Assembly (NCBI GenBank): GCA_963514095.1 | Contig: CAUPSS010000067.1 | Span: 64,501-128,500 of the forward strand | Length of the DNA: 64,000 bases | Direction: 5' to 3' | Origin: Eutrigla gurnardus | Taxonomy: Eukaryota; Chordata; Actinopteri; Perciformes; Triglidae | Part shown: piece by piece, positions 11,535-24,925 of the stretch | Position numbering within the stretch: the stretch's first letter is position 1 | Layout: each line of letters starts with the position of its first letter | Translations under genes and position numbers: made by a program | Notes under the pieces: generated by a model | What the model was told of the DNA's origin: nothing | Database searches by the model: none | Seen by the model: the letters and a program-made list of their open reading frames with translations, nothing else

Positions 11535-14193
11535 GTCTCCCTGTGATAGACTGGTTACCTGTCTGTCTCTACATGTCTCCCTGTGATAGACTGGTTACCT
11601 GTCTGTCTCTACATGTCCCCCTGTGATAGACTGGTTACCTGTCTGTCTCTACATGTCTCCCTGTGATAGACTGGTTATCTGTCTGTCTCTACATGTCTCC
11701 CTGTGATAGACTGGTTACCTGTCTGTCTCTACATGTCCCCCTGTGATAGACTGGTTACCTGTCTGTCTCTACATGTCTCCCTGTGATAGACTGGTTACCT
11801 GTCTGTCTCTACATGTCGGCCCCATGATAGACTGGTTACCTGTCTGTCTCTACATGTCTCCCTGTGATAGACTGGTTACCTGTCTGTCTCTACATGTCTC
11901 CCTGTGATAGACTGGTTACCTGTCTGTCTCTACATGTCGGCCCTGTGATAGACTGGTTACCTGTCTGTCTCTACATGTCAGCCCTGTGATAGACTGGTTG
12001 CCTGTCTGTCTCTACATGTCAGCCCTGTGATAGACTGGTTACCTGTCTGTCTCTACATGTCTCCCTGTGATAGACTGGTTACCTGTCTGTCTCTACATGT
12101 CTCCCTGTGATAGACTGGTTACCTGTCTGTCTCTACATGTCTCCCTGTGATAGACTGGTTACCTGTCTGTCTCTACATGTCAGCCCTGTGATAGACTGGT
12201 CACCTGTCTGTCTCTACATGTCAGCCTGTGATAGACTGGTTACCTGTCTGTCTCTACATGTCAGCCCTGTGATAGACTGGTCACCTGTCTCTCTCTACAT
12301 GTCAGCCCTGTGATAGACTGGTCACCTGTCTGTCTCTACATGTCAGCCCTGTGATAGACTGGTTACCTGTCTGTCTCTACATGTCTCCCTGTGATAGACT
12401 GGTTACCTGTCTGTCTCTAAATGTCGGCCACGTGATAGACTGGTTACCTGTCTGTCTCTACATGTCTCCCTGTGATAGACTGGTTACCTGTCTGTCTCTA
12501 CATGTCTCCCTGTGATAGACTGGTTACCTGTCTGTCTCTACATGTCTCCCTGTGATAGACTGGTTACCTGTCTGTCTCCACATGTCTCCATGTGATAGAT
12601 TGGTTACCTGTCTGTCTCTACATGTCCCCCTGTGATAGACTGGTTACCTGTCTGTCTCTACATGTCTCCCTGTGATAGACTGGTTACCTGTCTGTCTCTA
12701 CATGTCGGCCCCGTGATAGACTGGTTACCTGTCTGTCTCTACATGTCTCCCTGTGATAGACTGGTTACCTATCTGTCTCTACATGTCTCCCTGTGATAGA
12801 CTGGTTACCTGTCTGTCTCTACATGTCTCCCTGTGATAGACTGGTTACCTGTCTGTCTCTACATGTCGGCCCTGTGATAGACTGGTTACCTGTCTGTCTC
12901 TACATGTCAGCCCTGTGATAGACTGGTTGCCTGTCTGTCTCTACATGTCAGCCCTGTGATAGACTGGTTACCTGTCTGTCTCTACATGTCTCCCTGTGAT
13001 AGACTGGTTACCTGTCTGTCTCTACATGTCTCCCTGTGATAGACTGGTTACCTGTCTGTCTCCACATGTCTCCATGTGATAGACTGGTTACCTGTCTGTC
13101 TCTACATGTCCCCCTGTGATAGACTGGTTACCTGTCGGTCTCTACATGTCTCCCTGTGATAGACTGGTTACCTGTCTGTCTCTACATGTCTCCCTGTGAT
13201 AGACTGGTTACGTGTCTGTCTCCACATGTCTCCATGTGATAGACTGGTTACCTGTCTGTCTCTACATGTCAGCCCTATGATAGACTGGTTACCTGTCTGT
13301 CTCTACATGTCAGCCCTGTGATAGACTGGTTACCTGTCTGTCTCTACATGTCAGCCCTGTGATAGACTGGTTACCTGTCTGTCTGTACATGTCTCCCTGT
13401 GATAGACTGGTTACCTGTCTGTCTCTACATGTCTCCCTGTGATAGACTGGTTACCTGTCTGTCTCTACATGTCAGCCCTGTGATAGACTGGTTACCTGTC
13501 TGTCTCTACATGTCTCCCTGTGATAGACTGGTTACCTGTCTGTCTCTACATGTCTCCCTGTGATAGACTGGTCACCTGTCTGTCTCTACATGTCTCCCTG
13601 TGATAGACTGGTTACCTGTCTGTCTTTACATGTCTCCCTGTGATAGACTGGTTACCTGTCTGTCTCTACATGTCTCCCTGTGATAGACTGGTTACCTGTC
13701 TGTCTCTACATGTCTCCCCGTGATAGACTGGTTACCTGTCTGTCTCTACATGTCTCCCTGTGATAGACTGGTTACCTGTCTGTCTCTACATGTCTCCCTG
13801 TGATAGACTGGTTACCTGTCGGTCTCTACATGTCTCCCTGTGATAGACTGGTTACCTGTCTGTCTCCACATGTCTCCATGTGATAGACTGGTTACCTGTC
13901 TGTCTCTACATGTCCCCCTGTGATAGACTGGTTACCTGTCGGTCTCTACATGTCTCCCTGTGATAGACTGGTTACCTGTCTGTCTCTACATGTCTCCCTC
14001 TGATAGACTGGTTACGTGTCTGTCTCCACATGTCTCCATGTGATAGACTGGTTACCTGTCTGTCTCTACATGTCAGCCCTATGATAGACTGGTTACCTGT
14101 CTGTCTCTACATGTCAGCCCTGTGATAGACTGGTTACCTGTCTGTCTCTACATGTCAGCCCTGTGATAGACTGGTTACCTGTCTGTCTGTACA
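11535..14193 (+). repeat. Block repeated at 19744-22450
   Basis: Together with the end of copy 2, this block recurs at a spacing of 8,254 bp: ggttatc 11673/19927, cggccacg 12425/20679, agattgg 12597/20851, acctatctg 12767/21021, gtcacc 13571/21825. The spacing drops to 8,214 from 13713/21927 (tctccccg) onwards, because the later copy lacks one 40-bp monomer bearing tctttac. A private change ccctctgatag occurs near 13998. The 68-codon ORF at 12107-12313 is a register artefact. Confidence 0.85.
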
Positions 14194-17100
14194 TGTCTCC
14201 CTGTGATAGACTGGTTACCTGTCTGTCTCTACATGTCTCCTGTGATAGACTGGTTACCTGTCTGTCTCTACATGTCCCCCTGTGAAAGACTGGTTACCTG
14301 TCGGTCTCTACATGTCTCCCTGTGATAGACTGGTTACCTGTCTGTCTCTACATGTCTCCCTGTGATAGACTGGTTACCTGTCTGTCTCTACATGTCCCCC
14401 TGTGATAGACTGGTTACCTGTCTGTCTCTACATGTCTCCCTGTGATAGACTGGTCACCTGTCTGTCTCTACATGTCTCCCTGTGATAGACTGGTTACCTG
14501 TCTGTCTTTACATGTCTCCCTGTGATAGACTGGTTACCTGTCTGTCTCTCCATGTCTCCCTGTGATAGACTCGTTACCTGTCTGTCTCTACATGTCTCCC
14601 TGTGATAGACTGGTTACCTGTCTGTCTCTACATGTCCCCCTGTGATAGACTGGTTACGTGTCTGTCTCTACATGTCTCCATGTGATAGACTGGTTACCTG
14701 TCTGTCTCTACATGTCTCCCTGTGATAGACTGGTTAACTGTCTGTCTCTACATGTCCCCCTGTGATAGACTGGTTACCTGTCTGTCTCTACATGTCTCCC
14801 TGTGATAGACTGGTTACCTGTCTGTCTCTACATGTCGGCCCCGTGATAGACTGGTTACCTGTCTGTCTCTACATGTCTCCCTGTGATAGACTGGTTACCT
14901 GTCTGTCTCTACACGTCTCCCTGTGATAGACTGGTTACCTGTCTGTCTCTACATGTCCCCCTGTGATAGACTGGTTACCTGTCGTTCTCTACATGTCTCC
15001 CTGTGATAGACTGGTTACCTGTCTGTCTCTACATGTCTCCCTGTGATAGACTGGTTACCTGTCTGTCTCCACATGTCTCCATGTGATAGACTGGTTACCT
15101 GTCTGTCTCTACATGTCAGCCCTGTGATAGACTGGTTACCTGTCTGTCTGTACATGTCTCCCTGTGATAGACTGGTTACCTGTCTGTCTCTACATGTCTC
15201 CCTGTGATAGACTGGTTACCTGTCTGTCTCTACATGTCAGCCCTGTGATTGACTGGTTACCTGTCTGTCTCTACATGTCTCCCTGTGATAGACTGGTTAC
15301 CTGTCTGTCTCTACATGTCTCCCTGTGATAGACTGGTCACCTGTCTGTCTCTACATGTCTCCCTGTGATAGACTGGTTACCTGTCTGTCTTTACATGTCT
15401 CCCTGTGATAGACTGGTTACCTGTCTGTCTCTACATGTCTCCCTGTGATAGACTGGTTACTTGTCTGTCTCTACATGTCTCCCTGTGATAGACTGGTTAC
15501 CTGTCTGTCTCTACATGTCCCCCTGTGATAGACTGGTTACCTGTCTGTCTCTACATGTCTCCCTGTGATAGACTGGTTACCTGTCTGTCTCTACATGTCT
15601 TACTGTGATATACTGGTTACCTGTCTGTCTCTACATGTCCCCCTGTGATAGACTGGTTACCTGTCTGTCTCTACATGTATCCCTGTGATAGACTGGTTAC
15701 CTGTCTGTCTCTACATGTCGGCCCCATGATAGACTGGTTACCTGTCTGTCTCTACATGTCTCCCTGTGATAGACTGGTTACCTGTCTGTCTCTACATGTC
15801 TCCCTGTGATAGACTGGTTACCTGTCTGTCTCTACATGTCGGCCCTGTGATAGACTGGTTACCTGTCTGTCTCTACATGTCAGCCCTGTGATAGACTGGT
15901 TGCCTGTCTGTCTCTACATGTCAGCCCTGTGATAGACTGGTTACCTGTCTGTCTCCACATGTCTCCATGTGATAGACTGGTTACCTGTCTGTCTCTACAT
16001 GTCCCCCTGTGATAGACTGGTTACCTGTCGGTCTCTACATGTCTCCCTGTGATAGACTGGTTACCTGTCTGTCTCTACATGTCTCCCTGTGATAGACTGG
16101 TTACGTGTCTGTCTCCACATGTCTCCATGTGATAGACTGGTTACCTGTCTGTCTCTACATGTCAGCCCTATGATAGACTGGTTACCTGTCTGTCTCTACA
16201 TGTCAGCCCTGTGATAGACTGGTTACCTGTCTGTCTCTACATGTCAGCCCTGTGATAGACTAGTTACCTGTCTGTCTGTACATGTCTCCCTGTGATAGAC
16301 TGGTTACCTGTCTGTCTCTACATGTCTCCCTGTGATAGACTGGTTACCTGTCTGTCTCTACATGTCAGCCCTGTGATAGACTGGTTACCTGTCTGTCTCT
16401 ACATGTCTCCCTGTGATAGACTGGTTACCTGTCTGTCTCTACATGTCTCCCTGTGATAGACTGGTCACCTGTCTGTCTCTACATGTCTCCCTGTGATAGA
16501 CTGGTTACCTGTCTGTCTTTACATGTCTCCCTGTGATAGACTGGTTACCTGTCTGTCTCTACATGTCTCCCTGTGATAGACTGGTTACCTGTCTGTCTCT
16601 ACATGTCTCCCTGTGATAGACTGGTTACCTGTCTGTCTCTACATGTCCCCCTGTGATAGACTGGTTACCTGTCTGTCTCTACATGTCTCCCTGTGATAGA
16701 CTGGTTACCTGTCTGTCTCTACATGTCTCCCTGTGAAAGACTGGTTACCTGTCTGTCTCTACATGTCCCCCTGTGATAGACTGGTTACCTGTCTGTCTCT
16801 ACATGTCTCCCTGTGATAGACTGGTTACCTGTCTGTCTCTACATGTCGGCCCCATGATAGACTGGTTACCTGTCTGTCTCTACATGTCTCCCTGTGATAG
16901 ACTGGTTACCTGTCTGTCTCTACATGTCTCCCTGTGATAGACTGGTTACCTGTCTGTCTCTACATGTCGGCCCTGTGATAGACTGGTTACCTGTCTGTCT
17001 CTACATGTCAGCCCTGTGATAGACTGGTTGCCTGTCTGTCTCTACATGTCAGCCCTGTGATAGACTGGTTACCTGTCTGTCTCTACATGTCTCCCTGTGA

Positions 17101-19080
17101 TAGACTGGTTACCTGTCTGTCTCTACATGTCTCCCTGTGATAGACTGGTTACCTGTCTGTCTCTACATGTCAGCCCTGTGATAGACTGGTCACCTGTCTG
17201 TCTCTACATGTCAGCCCTATGATAGACTGGTTACCTGTCTGTCTCTACATGTCCCCCTGTGATAGACTGGTTACCTGTCGGTCTCTACATGTCTCCCTGT
17301 GATAGACTGGTTACCTGTCTGTCTCTACATGTCTCCCTGTGATAGACTGGTTACCTGTCTGTCTCCACATGTCTCCATGTGATAGACTGGTTACCTGTCT
17401 GTCTCTACATGTCAGCCCTATGATAGACTGGTTACCTGTCTGTCTCTACATGTCAGCCCTGTGATAGACTGGTTACCTGTCTGTCTCTACATGTCAGCCC
17501 TGTGATAGACTGGTTACCTGTCTGTCTGTACATGTCTCCCTGTGATAGACTGGTTACCTGTCTGTCTCTACATGTCTCCCTGTGATAGACTGGTTACCTG
17601 TCTGTCTCTACATGTCTCCCTGTGATAGACTGGTCACCTGTCTGTCTCTACATGTCTCCCTGTGATAGACTGGTTACCTGTCTGTCTTTACATGTCTCCC
17701 TGTGATAGACTGGTTACCTGTCTGTCTCTACATGTCTCCCTGTGATAGACTGGTTACCTGTCTGTCTCTACATGTCTCCCTGTGATAGACTGGTTACCTG
17801 TCTGTCTCTACATGTCCCCCTGTGATAGACTGGTTACCTGTCTGTCTCTACATGTCAGCCCTGTGATAGACTGGTCACCTGTCTGTCTCTACATGTCAGC
17901 CCTATGATAGACTGGTTACCTGTCTGTCTCTACATGTCAGCCCTGTGATAGACTGGTTACCTGTCTGTCTGTACATGTCCCCCTGTGATAGACTGGTTAC
18001 CTGTCGGTCTCTACATGTCTCCCTGTGATAGACTGGTTACCTGTCTGTCTGTACATGTCTCCCTGTGATAGACTGGTTACCTGTCTGTCTCTACATGTCT
18101 CCCTGTGATAGACTGGTTACCTGTCTGTCTCTACATGTCAGCCCTGTGATAGACTGGTTACCTGTCTGTCTCTACATGTCTCCCTGTGATAGACTGGTTA
18201 CCTGTCTGTCTCTACATGTCTCCCTGTGATAGACTGGTTACCTGTCTGTCTCTACATGTCTCCCTGTGATAGACTGGTTACCTGTCTGTCTCTACATGTC
18301 GGCCCCATGATAGACTGGTTACCTGTCTGTCTCTACATGTCTCCCTGTGATAGACTGGTTACCTGTCTGTCTCTACATGTCTCCCTGTGATAGACTGGTT
18401 ACCTGTCTGTCTCTACATGTCGGCCCTGTGATAGACTGGTTAACTGTCTGTCTCTACATGTCAGCCCTGTGATAGACTGGTTGCCTGTCTGTCTCTACAT
18501 GTCAGCCCTGTGATAGACTGGTTACCTGTCTGTCTCTACATGTCTCCCTGTGATAGACTGGTTACCTGTCTGTCTCTACATGTCTCCCTGTGATAGACTG
18601 GTTACCTGTCTGTCTCTACATGTCAGCCCTGTGATAGACTGGTCACCTGTCTGTCTCTACATGTCAGCCCTATGATAGACTGGTTACCTGTCTGTCTCTA
18701 CATGTCCCCCTGTGATAGACTGGTTACCTGTCGGTCTCTACATGTCTCCCTGTGATAGACTGGTTACCTGTCTGTCTCTACATGTCTCCCTGTGATAGAC
18801 TGGTTACCTGTCTGTCTCCACATGTCTCCATGTGATAGACTGGTTACCTGTCTGTCTCTACATGTCAGCCCTATGATAGACTGGTTACCTGTCTGTCTCT
18901 ACATGTCAGCCCTGTGATAGACTGGTTACCTGTCTGTCTCTACATGTCAGCCCTGTGATAGACTGGTTACCTGTCTGTCTGTACATGTCTCCCTGTGATA
19001 GACTGGTTACCTGTCTGTCTCTACATGTCTCCCTGTGATAGACTGGTTACCTGTCTGTCGCTACATGTCTCCCTGTGATA
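14194..19080 (+). repeat. Third copy of the 4.5-kb block, with an 82-bp deletion
   Basis: Aligned to copy 2 the spacing is 7,574 bp at actcgtt (6995/14569) and 7,492 bp from attgactgg (7756/15248) to gtcggcccca (10806/18298). The 82-bp loss, two 41-bp monomers (a cagcccta and a cagccctg unit), lies near 15110-15130. Further shared markers are tcttactg 15598, gactagtt 16258 and gtgaaag 16733. Private mutations are ttaactg near 18450 and ctgtcgctac near 19058, so this copy is older than the copy 1/copy 2 split. The match to copy 2 ends near 19080. Confidence 0.9.
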
Positions 19081-19743
19081 GACTGGTCACCTGTCTGTCT
19101 CTACATGTCTCCCTGTGATAGACTGGTTACCTGTCTGTCTTTACATGTCTCCCTGTGATAGACTGGTTACCTGTCTGTCTCTACATGTCTCCCTGTGATA
19201 GACTGGTTACCTGTCTGTCTCTACATGTCTCCCTGTGATAGACTGGTTACCTGTCTGTCTCTACATGTCTCCCTGTGATAGACTGGTTACCTGTCTGTCT
19301 CTACATGTCAGCCCTGTGATAGACTGGTTACCTGTCTGTCTCTACATGTCTCCCTGTGATAGACTGGTTACCTGTCTGTCTCTACATGTCTCCCTGTGAT
19401 AGACTGGTCACCTGTCTGTCTCTACATGTCTCCCTGTGATAGACTGGTTACCTGTCTGTCTTTACATGTCTCCCTGTGATAGACTGGTTACCTGTCTGTC
19501 TCTACATGTCTCCCTGTGATAGACTGGTTACCTGTCTGTCTCTACATGTCTCCCTGTGATAGACTGGTTACCTGTCTGTCTCTACATGTCAGCCCTGTGA
19601 TAGACTGGTTACCTGTCTGTCTCTACATGTCTCCCTGTGATAGACTGGTTACCTGTCTGTCTCTACATGTCTCCCTGTGATAGACTGGTCACCTGTCTGT
19701 CTCTACATGTCTCCCTGTGATAGACTGGTTACCTGTCTGTCTT
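19081..19743 (+). repeat. Locally expanded monomers including the first 281-bp repeat
   Basis: This is inserted material relative to copy 2 (spacing changes from 7,492 to 8,254, a gain of 762 bp). It includes a seven-monomer unit (one 41-bp cagccc monomer plus six 40-bp monomers, 281 bp) starting at 19309 and again at 19590, with ggtcacc and tctttac marks in the third and fourth monomers. The second unit runs into the next block, to about 19870. Confidence 0.85.
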
Positions 19744-19870
19744 TACATGTCTCCCTGTGATAGACTGGTTACCTGTCTGTCTCTACATGTCTCCCTGTGA
19801 TAGACTGGTTACCTGTCTGTCTCTACATGTCTCCCTGTGATAGACTGGTTACCTGTCTGTCTCTACATGT
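19309..19870 (+). repeat. 281-bp tandem duplication (7 monomers x 2)
   Basis: Two adjacent units, 19309-19589 and 19590-19870. Each opens with a cagccctg monomer followed by six tctccctg monomers; the third has ggtcacc and the fourth has tctttac. The ggtcacc marks at about 19406 and 19687 are 281 apart. The unit resembles the monomer order seen in many other places, so slippage by a whole cassette is the simplest origin. Confidence 0.88.
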
Positions 19871-22450
19871 CCCCCTGTGATAGACTGGTTACCTGTCTGT
19901 CTCTACATGTCTCCCTGTGATAGACTGGTTATCTGTCTGTCTCTACATGTCTCCCTGTGATAGACTGGTTACCTGTCTGTCTCTACATGTCCCCCTGTGA
20001 TAGACTGGTTACCTGTCTGTCTCTACATGTCTCCCTGTGATAGACTGGTTACCTGTCTGTCTCTACATGTCGGCCCCATGATAGACTGGTTACCTGTCTG
20101 TCTCTACATGTCTCCCTGTGATAGACTGGTTACCTGTCTGTCTCTACATGTCTCCCTGTGATAGACTGGTTACCTGTCTGTCTCTACATGTCGGCCCTGT
20201 GATAGACTGGTTACCTGTCTGTCTCTACATGTCAGCCCTGTGATAGACTGGTTGCCTGTCTGTCTCTACATGTCAGCCCTGTGATAGACTGGTTACCTGT
20301 CTGTCTCTACATGTCTCCCTGTGATAGACTGGTTACCTGTCTGTCTCTACATGTCTCCCTGTGATAGACTGGTTACCTGTCTGTCTCTACATGTCTCCCT
20401 GTGATAGACTGGTTACCTGTCTGTCTCTACATGTCAGCCCTGTGATAGACTGGTCACCTGTCTGTCTCTACATGTCAGCCTGTGATAGACTGGTTACCTG
20501 TCTGTCTCTACATGTCAGCCCTGTGATAGACTGGTCACCTGTCTCTCTCTACATGTCAGCCCTGTGATAGACTGGTCACCTGTCTGTCTCTACATGTCAG
20601 CCCTGTGATAGACTGGTTACCTGTCTGTCTCTACATGTCTCCCTGTGATAGACTGGTTACCTGTCTGTCTCTAAATGTCGGCCACGTGATAGACTGGTTA
20701 CCTGTCTGTCTCTACATGTCTCCCTGTGATAGACTGGTTACCTGTCTGTCTCTACATGTCTCCCTGTGATAGACTGGTTACCTGTCTGTCTCTACATGTC
20801 TCCCTGTGATAGACTGGTTACCTGTCTGTCTCCACATGTCTCCATGTGATAGATTGGTTACCTGTCTGTCTCTACATGTCCCCCTGTGATAGACTGGTTA
20901 CCTGTCTGTCTCTACATGTCTCCCTGTGATAGACTGGTTACCTGTCTGTCTCTACATGTCGGCCCCGTGATAGACTGGTTACCTGTCTGTCTCTACATGT
21001 CTCCCTGTGATAGACTGGTTACCTATCTGTCTCTACATGTCTCCCTGTGATAGACTGGTTACCTGTCTGTCTCTACATGTCTCCCTGTGATAGACTGGTT
21101 ACCTGTCTGTCTCTACATGTCGGCCCTGTGATAGACTGGTTACCTGTCTGTCTCTACATGTCAGCCCTGTGATAGACTGGTTGCCTGTCTGTCTCTACAT
21201 GTCAGCCCTGTGATAGACTGGTTACCTGTCTGTCTCTACATGTCTCCCTGTGATAGACTGGTTACCTGTCTGTCTCTACATGTCTCCCTGTGATAGACTG
21301 GTTACCTGTCTGTCTCCACATGTCTCCATGTGATAGACTGGTTACCTGTCTGTCTCTACATGTCCCCCTGTGATAGACTGGTTACCTGTCGGTCTCTACA
21401 TGTCTCCCTGTGATAGACTGGTTACCTGTCTGTCTCTACATGTCTCCCTGTGATAGACTGGTTACGTGTCTGTCTCCACATGTCTCCATGTGATAGACTG
21501 GTTACCTGTCTGTCTCTACATGTCAGCCCTATGATAGACTGGTTACCTGTCTGTCTCTACATGTCAGCCCTGTGATAGACTGGTTACCTGTCTGTCTCTA
21601 CATGTCAGCCCTGTGATAGACTGGTTACCTGTCTGTCTGTACATGTCTCCCTGTGATAGACTGGTTACCTGTCTGTCTCTACATGTCTCCCTGTGATAGA
21701 CTGGTTACCTGTCTGTCTCTACATGTCAGCCCTGTGATAGACTGGTTACCTGTCTGTCTCTACATGTCTCCCTGTGATAGACTGGTTACCTGTCTGTCTC
21801 TACATGTCTCCCTGTGATAGACTGGTCACCTGTCTGTCTCTACATGTCTCCCTGTGATAGACTGGTTACCTGTCTGTCTCTACATGTCTCCCTGTGATAG
21901 ACTGGTTACCTGTCTGTCTCTACATGTCTCCCCGTGATAGACTGGTTACCTGTCTGTCTCTACATGTCTCCCTGTGATAGACTGGTTACCTGTCTGTCTC
22001 TACATGTCTCCCTGTGATAGACTGGTTACCTGTCGGTCTCTACATGTCTCCCTGTGATAGACTGGTTACCTGTCTGTCTCCACATGTCTCCATGTGATAG
22101 ACTGGTTACCTGTCTGTCTCTACATGTCCCCCTGTGATAGACTGGTTACCTGTCGGTCTCTACATGTCTCCCTGTGATAGACTGGTTACCTGTCTGTCTC
22201 TACATGTCTCCCTGTGATAGACTGGTTACGTGTCTGTCTCCACATGTCTCCATGTGATAGACTGGTTACCTGTCTGTCTCTACATGTCAGCCCTATGATA
22301 GACTGGTTACCTGTCTGTCTCTACATGTCAGCCCTGTGATAGACTGGTTACCTGTCTGTCTCTACATGTCAGCCCTGTGATAGACTGGTTACCTGTCTGT
22401 CTGTACATGTCTCCCTGTGATAGACTGGTTACCTGTCTGTCTCTACATGT
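19744..22450 (+). repeat. Second copy of the 11.5-14.2 kb block
   Basis: Collinear with 11490-14235 at +8,254 and then +8,214 after loss of one monomer between 21825 and 21927. It holds the same rare cggccacg, agattgg, acctatctg and tctccccg marks. The match stops near 22450, where the earlier copy enters the 39-bp monomer at 14236 and this one continues into a monomer with cagcccagtg (about 22490). The 68-codon ORF at 20361-20567 is identical to that at 12107-12313 because the DNA was duplicated. Confidence 0.85.
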
Positions 22451-22930
22451 CTCCCTGTGATAGACTGGTTACCTGTCTGTCTCTACATGTCAGCCCAGTG
22501 ATAGACTGGTTACCTGTCTGTCTCTACATGTCTCCCTGTGATAGACTGGTTACCTGTCTGTCTCTACATGTCTCCCTGTGATAGACTGGTCACCTGTCTG
22601 TCTCTACATGTCTCCCTGTGATAGACTGGTTACCTGTCTGTCTTTACATGTCTCCCTGTGATAGACTGGTTACCTGTCTGTCTCTACATGTCTCCCTGTG
22701 ATAGACTGGTTACCTGTCTGTCTCTACATGTCTCCCTGTGATAGACTGGTTACCTGTCTGTCTCTACATGTCCCCCTGTGATAGACTGGTTACCTGTCTG
22801 TCTCTACATGTCTCCCTGTGATAGACTGGTTACCTGTCTGTCTCTACATGTCGGCCCCATGATAGACTGGTTACCTGTCTGTCTCTACATGTCTCCCTGT
22901 GATAGACTGGTTACCTGTCTGTCTCTACAT
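22451..22930 (+). repeat. Unassigned monomers between larger blocks
   Basis: About 12 ordinary monomers with a private cagcccagtg change near 22490, one ggtcacc and one tctttac mark, and a cggccccatg monomer near 22852. I could not tie this stretch to one particular larger copy. Nothing but the repeat is present. Confidence 0.7.
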
Positions 22931-24925
22931 GTCTCCCTGTGATAGACTGGTTACCTGTCTGTCTTTACATGTCTCCCTGTGATAGACTGGTTACCTGTCT
23001 GTCTCTACATGTCTCCCTGTGATAGACTGGTTACCTGTCTGTCTCTACATGTCTCCCTGTGATAGACTGGTTACCTGTCTGTCTCTACATGTCCCCCTGT
23101 GATAGACTGGTTACCTGTCTGTCTCTACATGTCTCCCTGTGATAGACTGGTTACCTGTCTGTCTCTACATGTCTCCCTGTGAAAGACTGGTTACCTGTCT
23201 GTCTCTACATGTCCCCCTGTGATAGACTGGTTACCTGTCTGTCTCTACATGTCTCCCTGTGATAGACTGGTTACCTGTCTGTCTCTACATGTCGGCCCCA
23301 TGATAGACTGGTTACCTGTCTGTCTCTACATGTCTCCCTGTGATAGACTGGTTACCTGTCTGTCTCTACATGTCTCCCTGTGATAGACTGGTTACCTGTC
23401 TGTCTCTACATGTCGGCCCTGTGATAGACTGGTTACCTGTCTGTCTCTACATGTCAGCCCTGTGATAGACTGGTTGCCTGTCTGTCTCTACATGTCAGCC
23501 CTGTGATAGACTGGTTACCTGTCTGTCTCTACATGTCTCCCTGTGATAGACTGGTTACCTGTCTGTCTCTACATGTCTCCCTGTGATAGACTGGTTACCT
23601 GTCTGTCTCTACATGTCAGCCCTGTGATAGACTGGTCACCTGTCTGTCTCTACATGTCAGCCCTATGATAGACTGGTTACCTGTCTGTCTCTACATGTCC
23701 CCCTGTGATAGACTGGTTACCTGTCGGTCTCTACATGTCTCCCTGTGATAGACTGGTTACCTGTCTGTCTCTACATGTCTCCCTGTGATAGACTGGTTAC
23801 CTGTCTGTCTCCACATGTCTCCATGTGATAGACTGGTTACCTGTCTGTCTCTACATGTCAGCCCTATGATAGACTGGTTACCTGTCTGTCTCTACATGTC
23901 AGCCCTGTGATAGACTGGTTACCTGTCTGTCTGTACATGTCTCCCTGTGATAGACTGGTTACCTGTCTGTCTCTACATGTCTCCCTGTGATAGACTGGTT
24001 ACCTGTCTGTCTCTACATGTCTCCCTGTGATAGACTGGTCACCTGTCTGTCTCTACATGTCTCCCTGTGATAGACTGGTTACCTGTCTGTCTCTACATGT
24101 CTCCCTGTGATAGACTGGTTACCTGTCTGTCTCTACATGTCGGCCCTGTGATAGACTGGTTACCTGTCTGTCTCTACATGTCAGCCCTGTGATAGACTGG
24201 TTGCCTGTCTGTCTCTACATGTCAGCCCTGTGATAGACTGGTTACCTGTCTGTCTCTACATGTCTCCCTGTGATAGACTGGTTACCTGTCTGTCTCTACA
24301 TGTCTCCCTGTGATAGACTGGTTACCTGTCTGTCTCTACATGTCAGCCCTGTGATAGACTGGTCACCTGTCTGTCTCTACATGTCAGCCCTATGATAGAC
24401 TGGTTACCTGTCTGTCTCTACATGTCCCCCTGTGATAGACTGGTTACCTGTCGGTCTCTACATGTCTCCCTGTGATAGACTGGTTACCTGTCTGTCTCTA
24501 CATGTCTCCCTGTGATAGACTGGTTACCTGTCTGTCTCCACATGTCTCCATGTGATAGACTGGTTACCTGTCTGTCTCTACATGTCAGCCCTATGATAGA
24601 CTGGTTACCTGTCTGTCTCTACATGTCAGCCCTGTGATAGACTGGTTACCTGTCTGTCTCTACATGTCAGCCCTGTGATAGACTGGTTACCTGTCTGTCT
24701 GTACATGTCTCCCTGTGATAGACTGGTTACCTGTCTGTCTCTACATGTCTCCCTGTGATAGACTGGTTACCTGTCTGTCTCTACATGTCTCCCTGTGATA
24801 GACTGGTCACCTGTCTGTCTCTACATGTCTCCCTGTGATAGACTGGTTACCTGTCTGTCTTTACATGTCTCCCTGTGATAGACTGGTTACCTGTCTGTCT
24901 CTACATGTCTCCCTGTGATAGACTG
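22931..24925 (+). repeat. Block D, first copy
   Basis: Collinear with 57724-59718 at a spacing of 34,793 bp: tctttac 22962/57755, gtgaaag 23179/57972, ctgtacatg 23931/58724 and tctttac 24858/59651. Part (about 22976-23900) also matches 16530-17450 at 6,446 bp (gtgaaag 16733/23179, gtcggcccca 16845/23291), with one 41-bp cagccc monomer missing near 23900. The match to 59 kb ends near 24925, where this copy has ggtcacc and the other has ggttacc. Confidence 0.85.

Noticed and set aside
12107..12313. 68-codon ORF (same product at 20361-20567 and 50205-50411)
   Set aside because: Identity among the three reflects duplicated satellite DNA, not protein conservation. The frame is kept by alternating monomer lengths.
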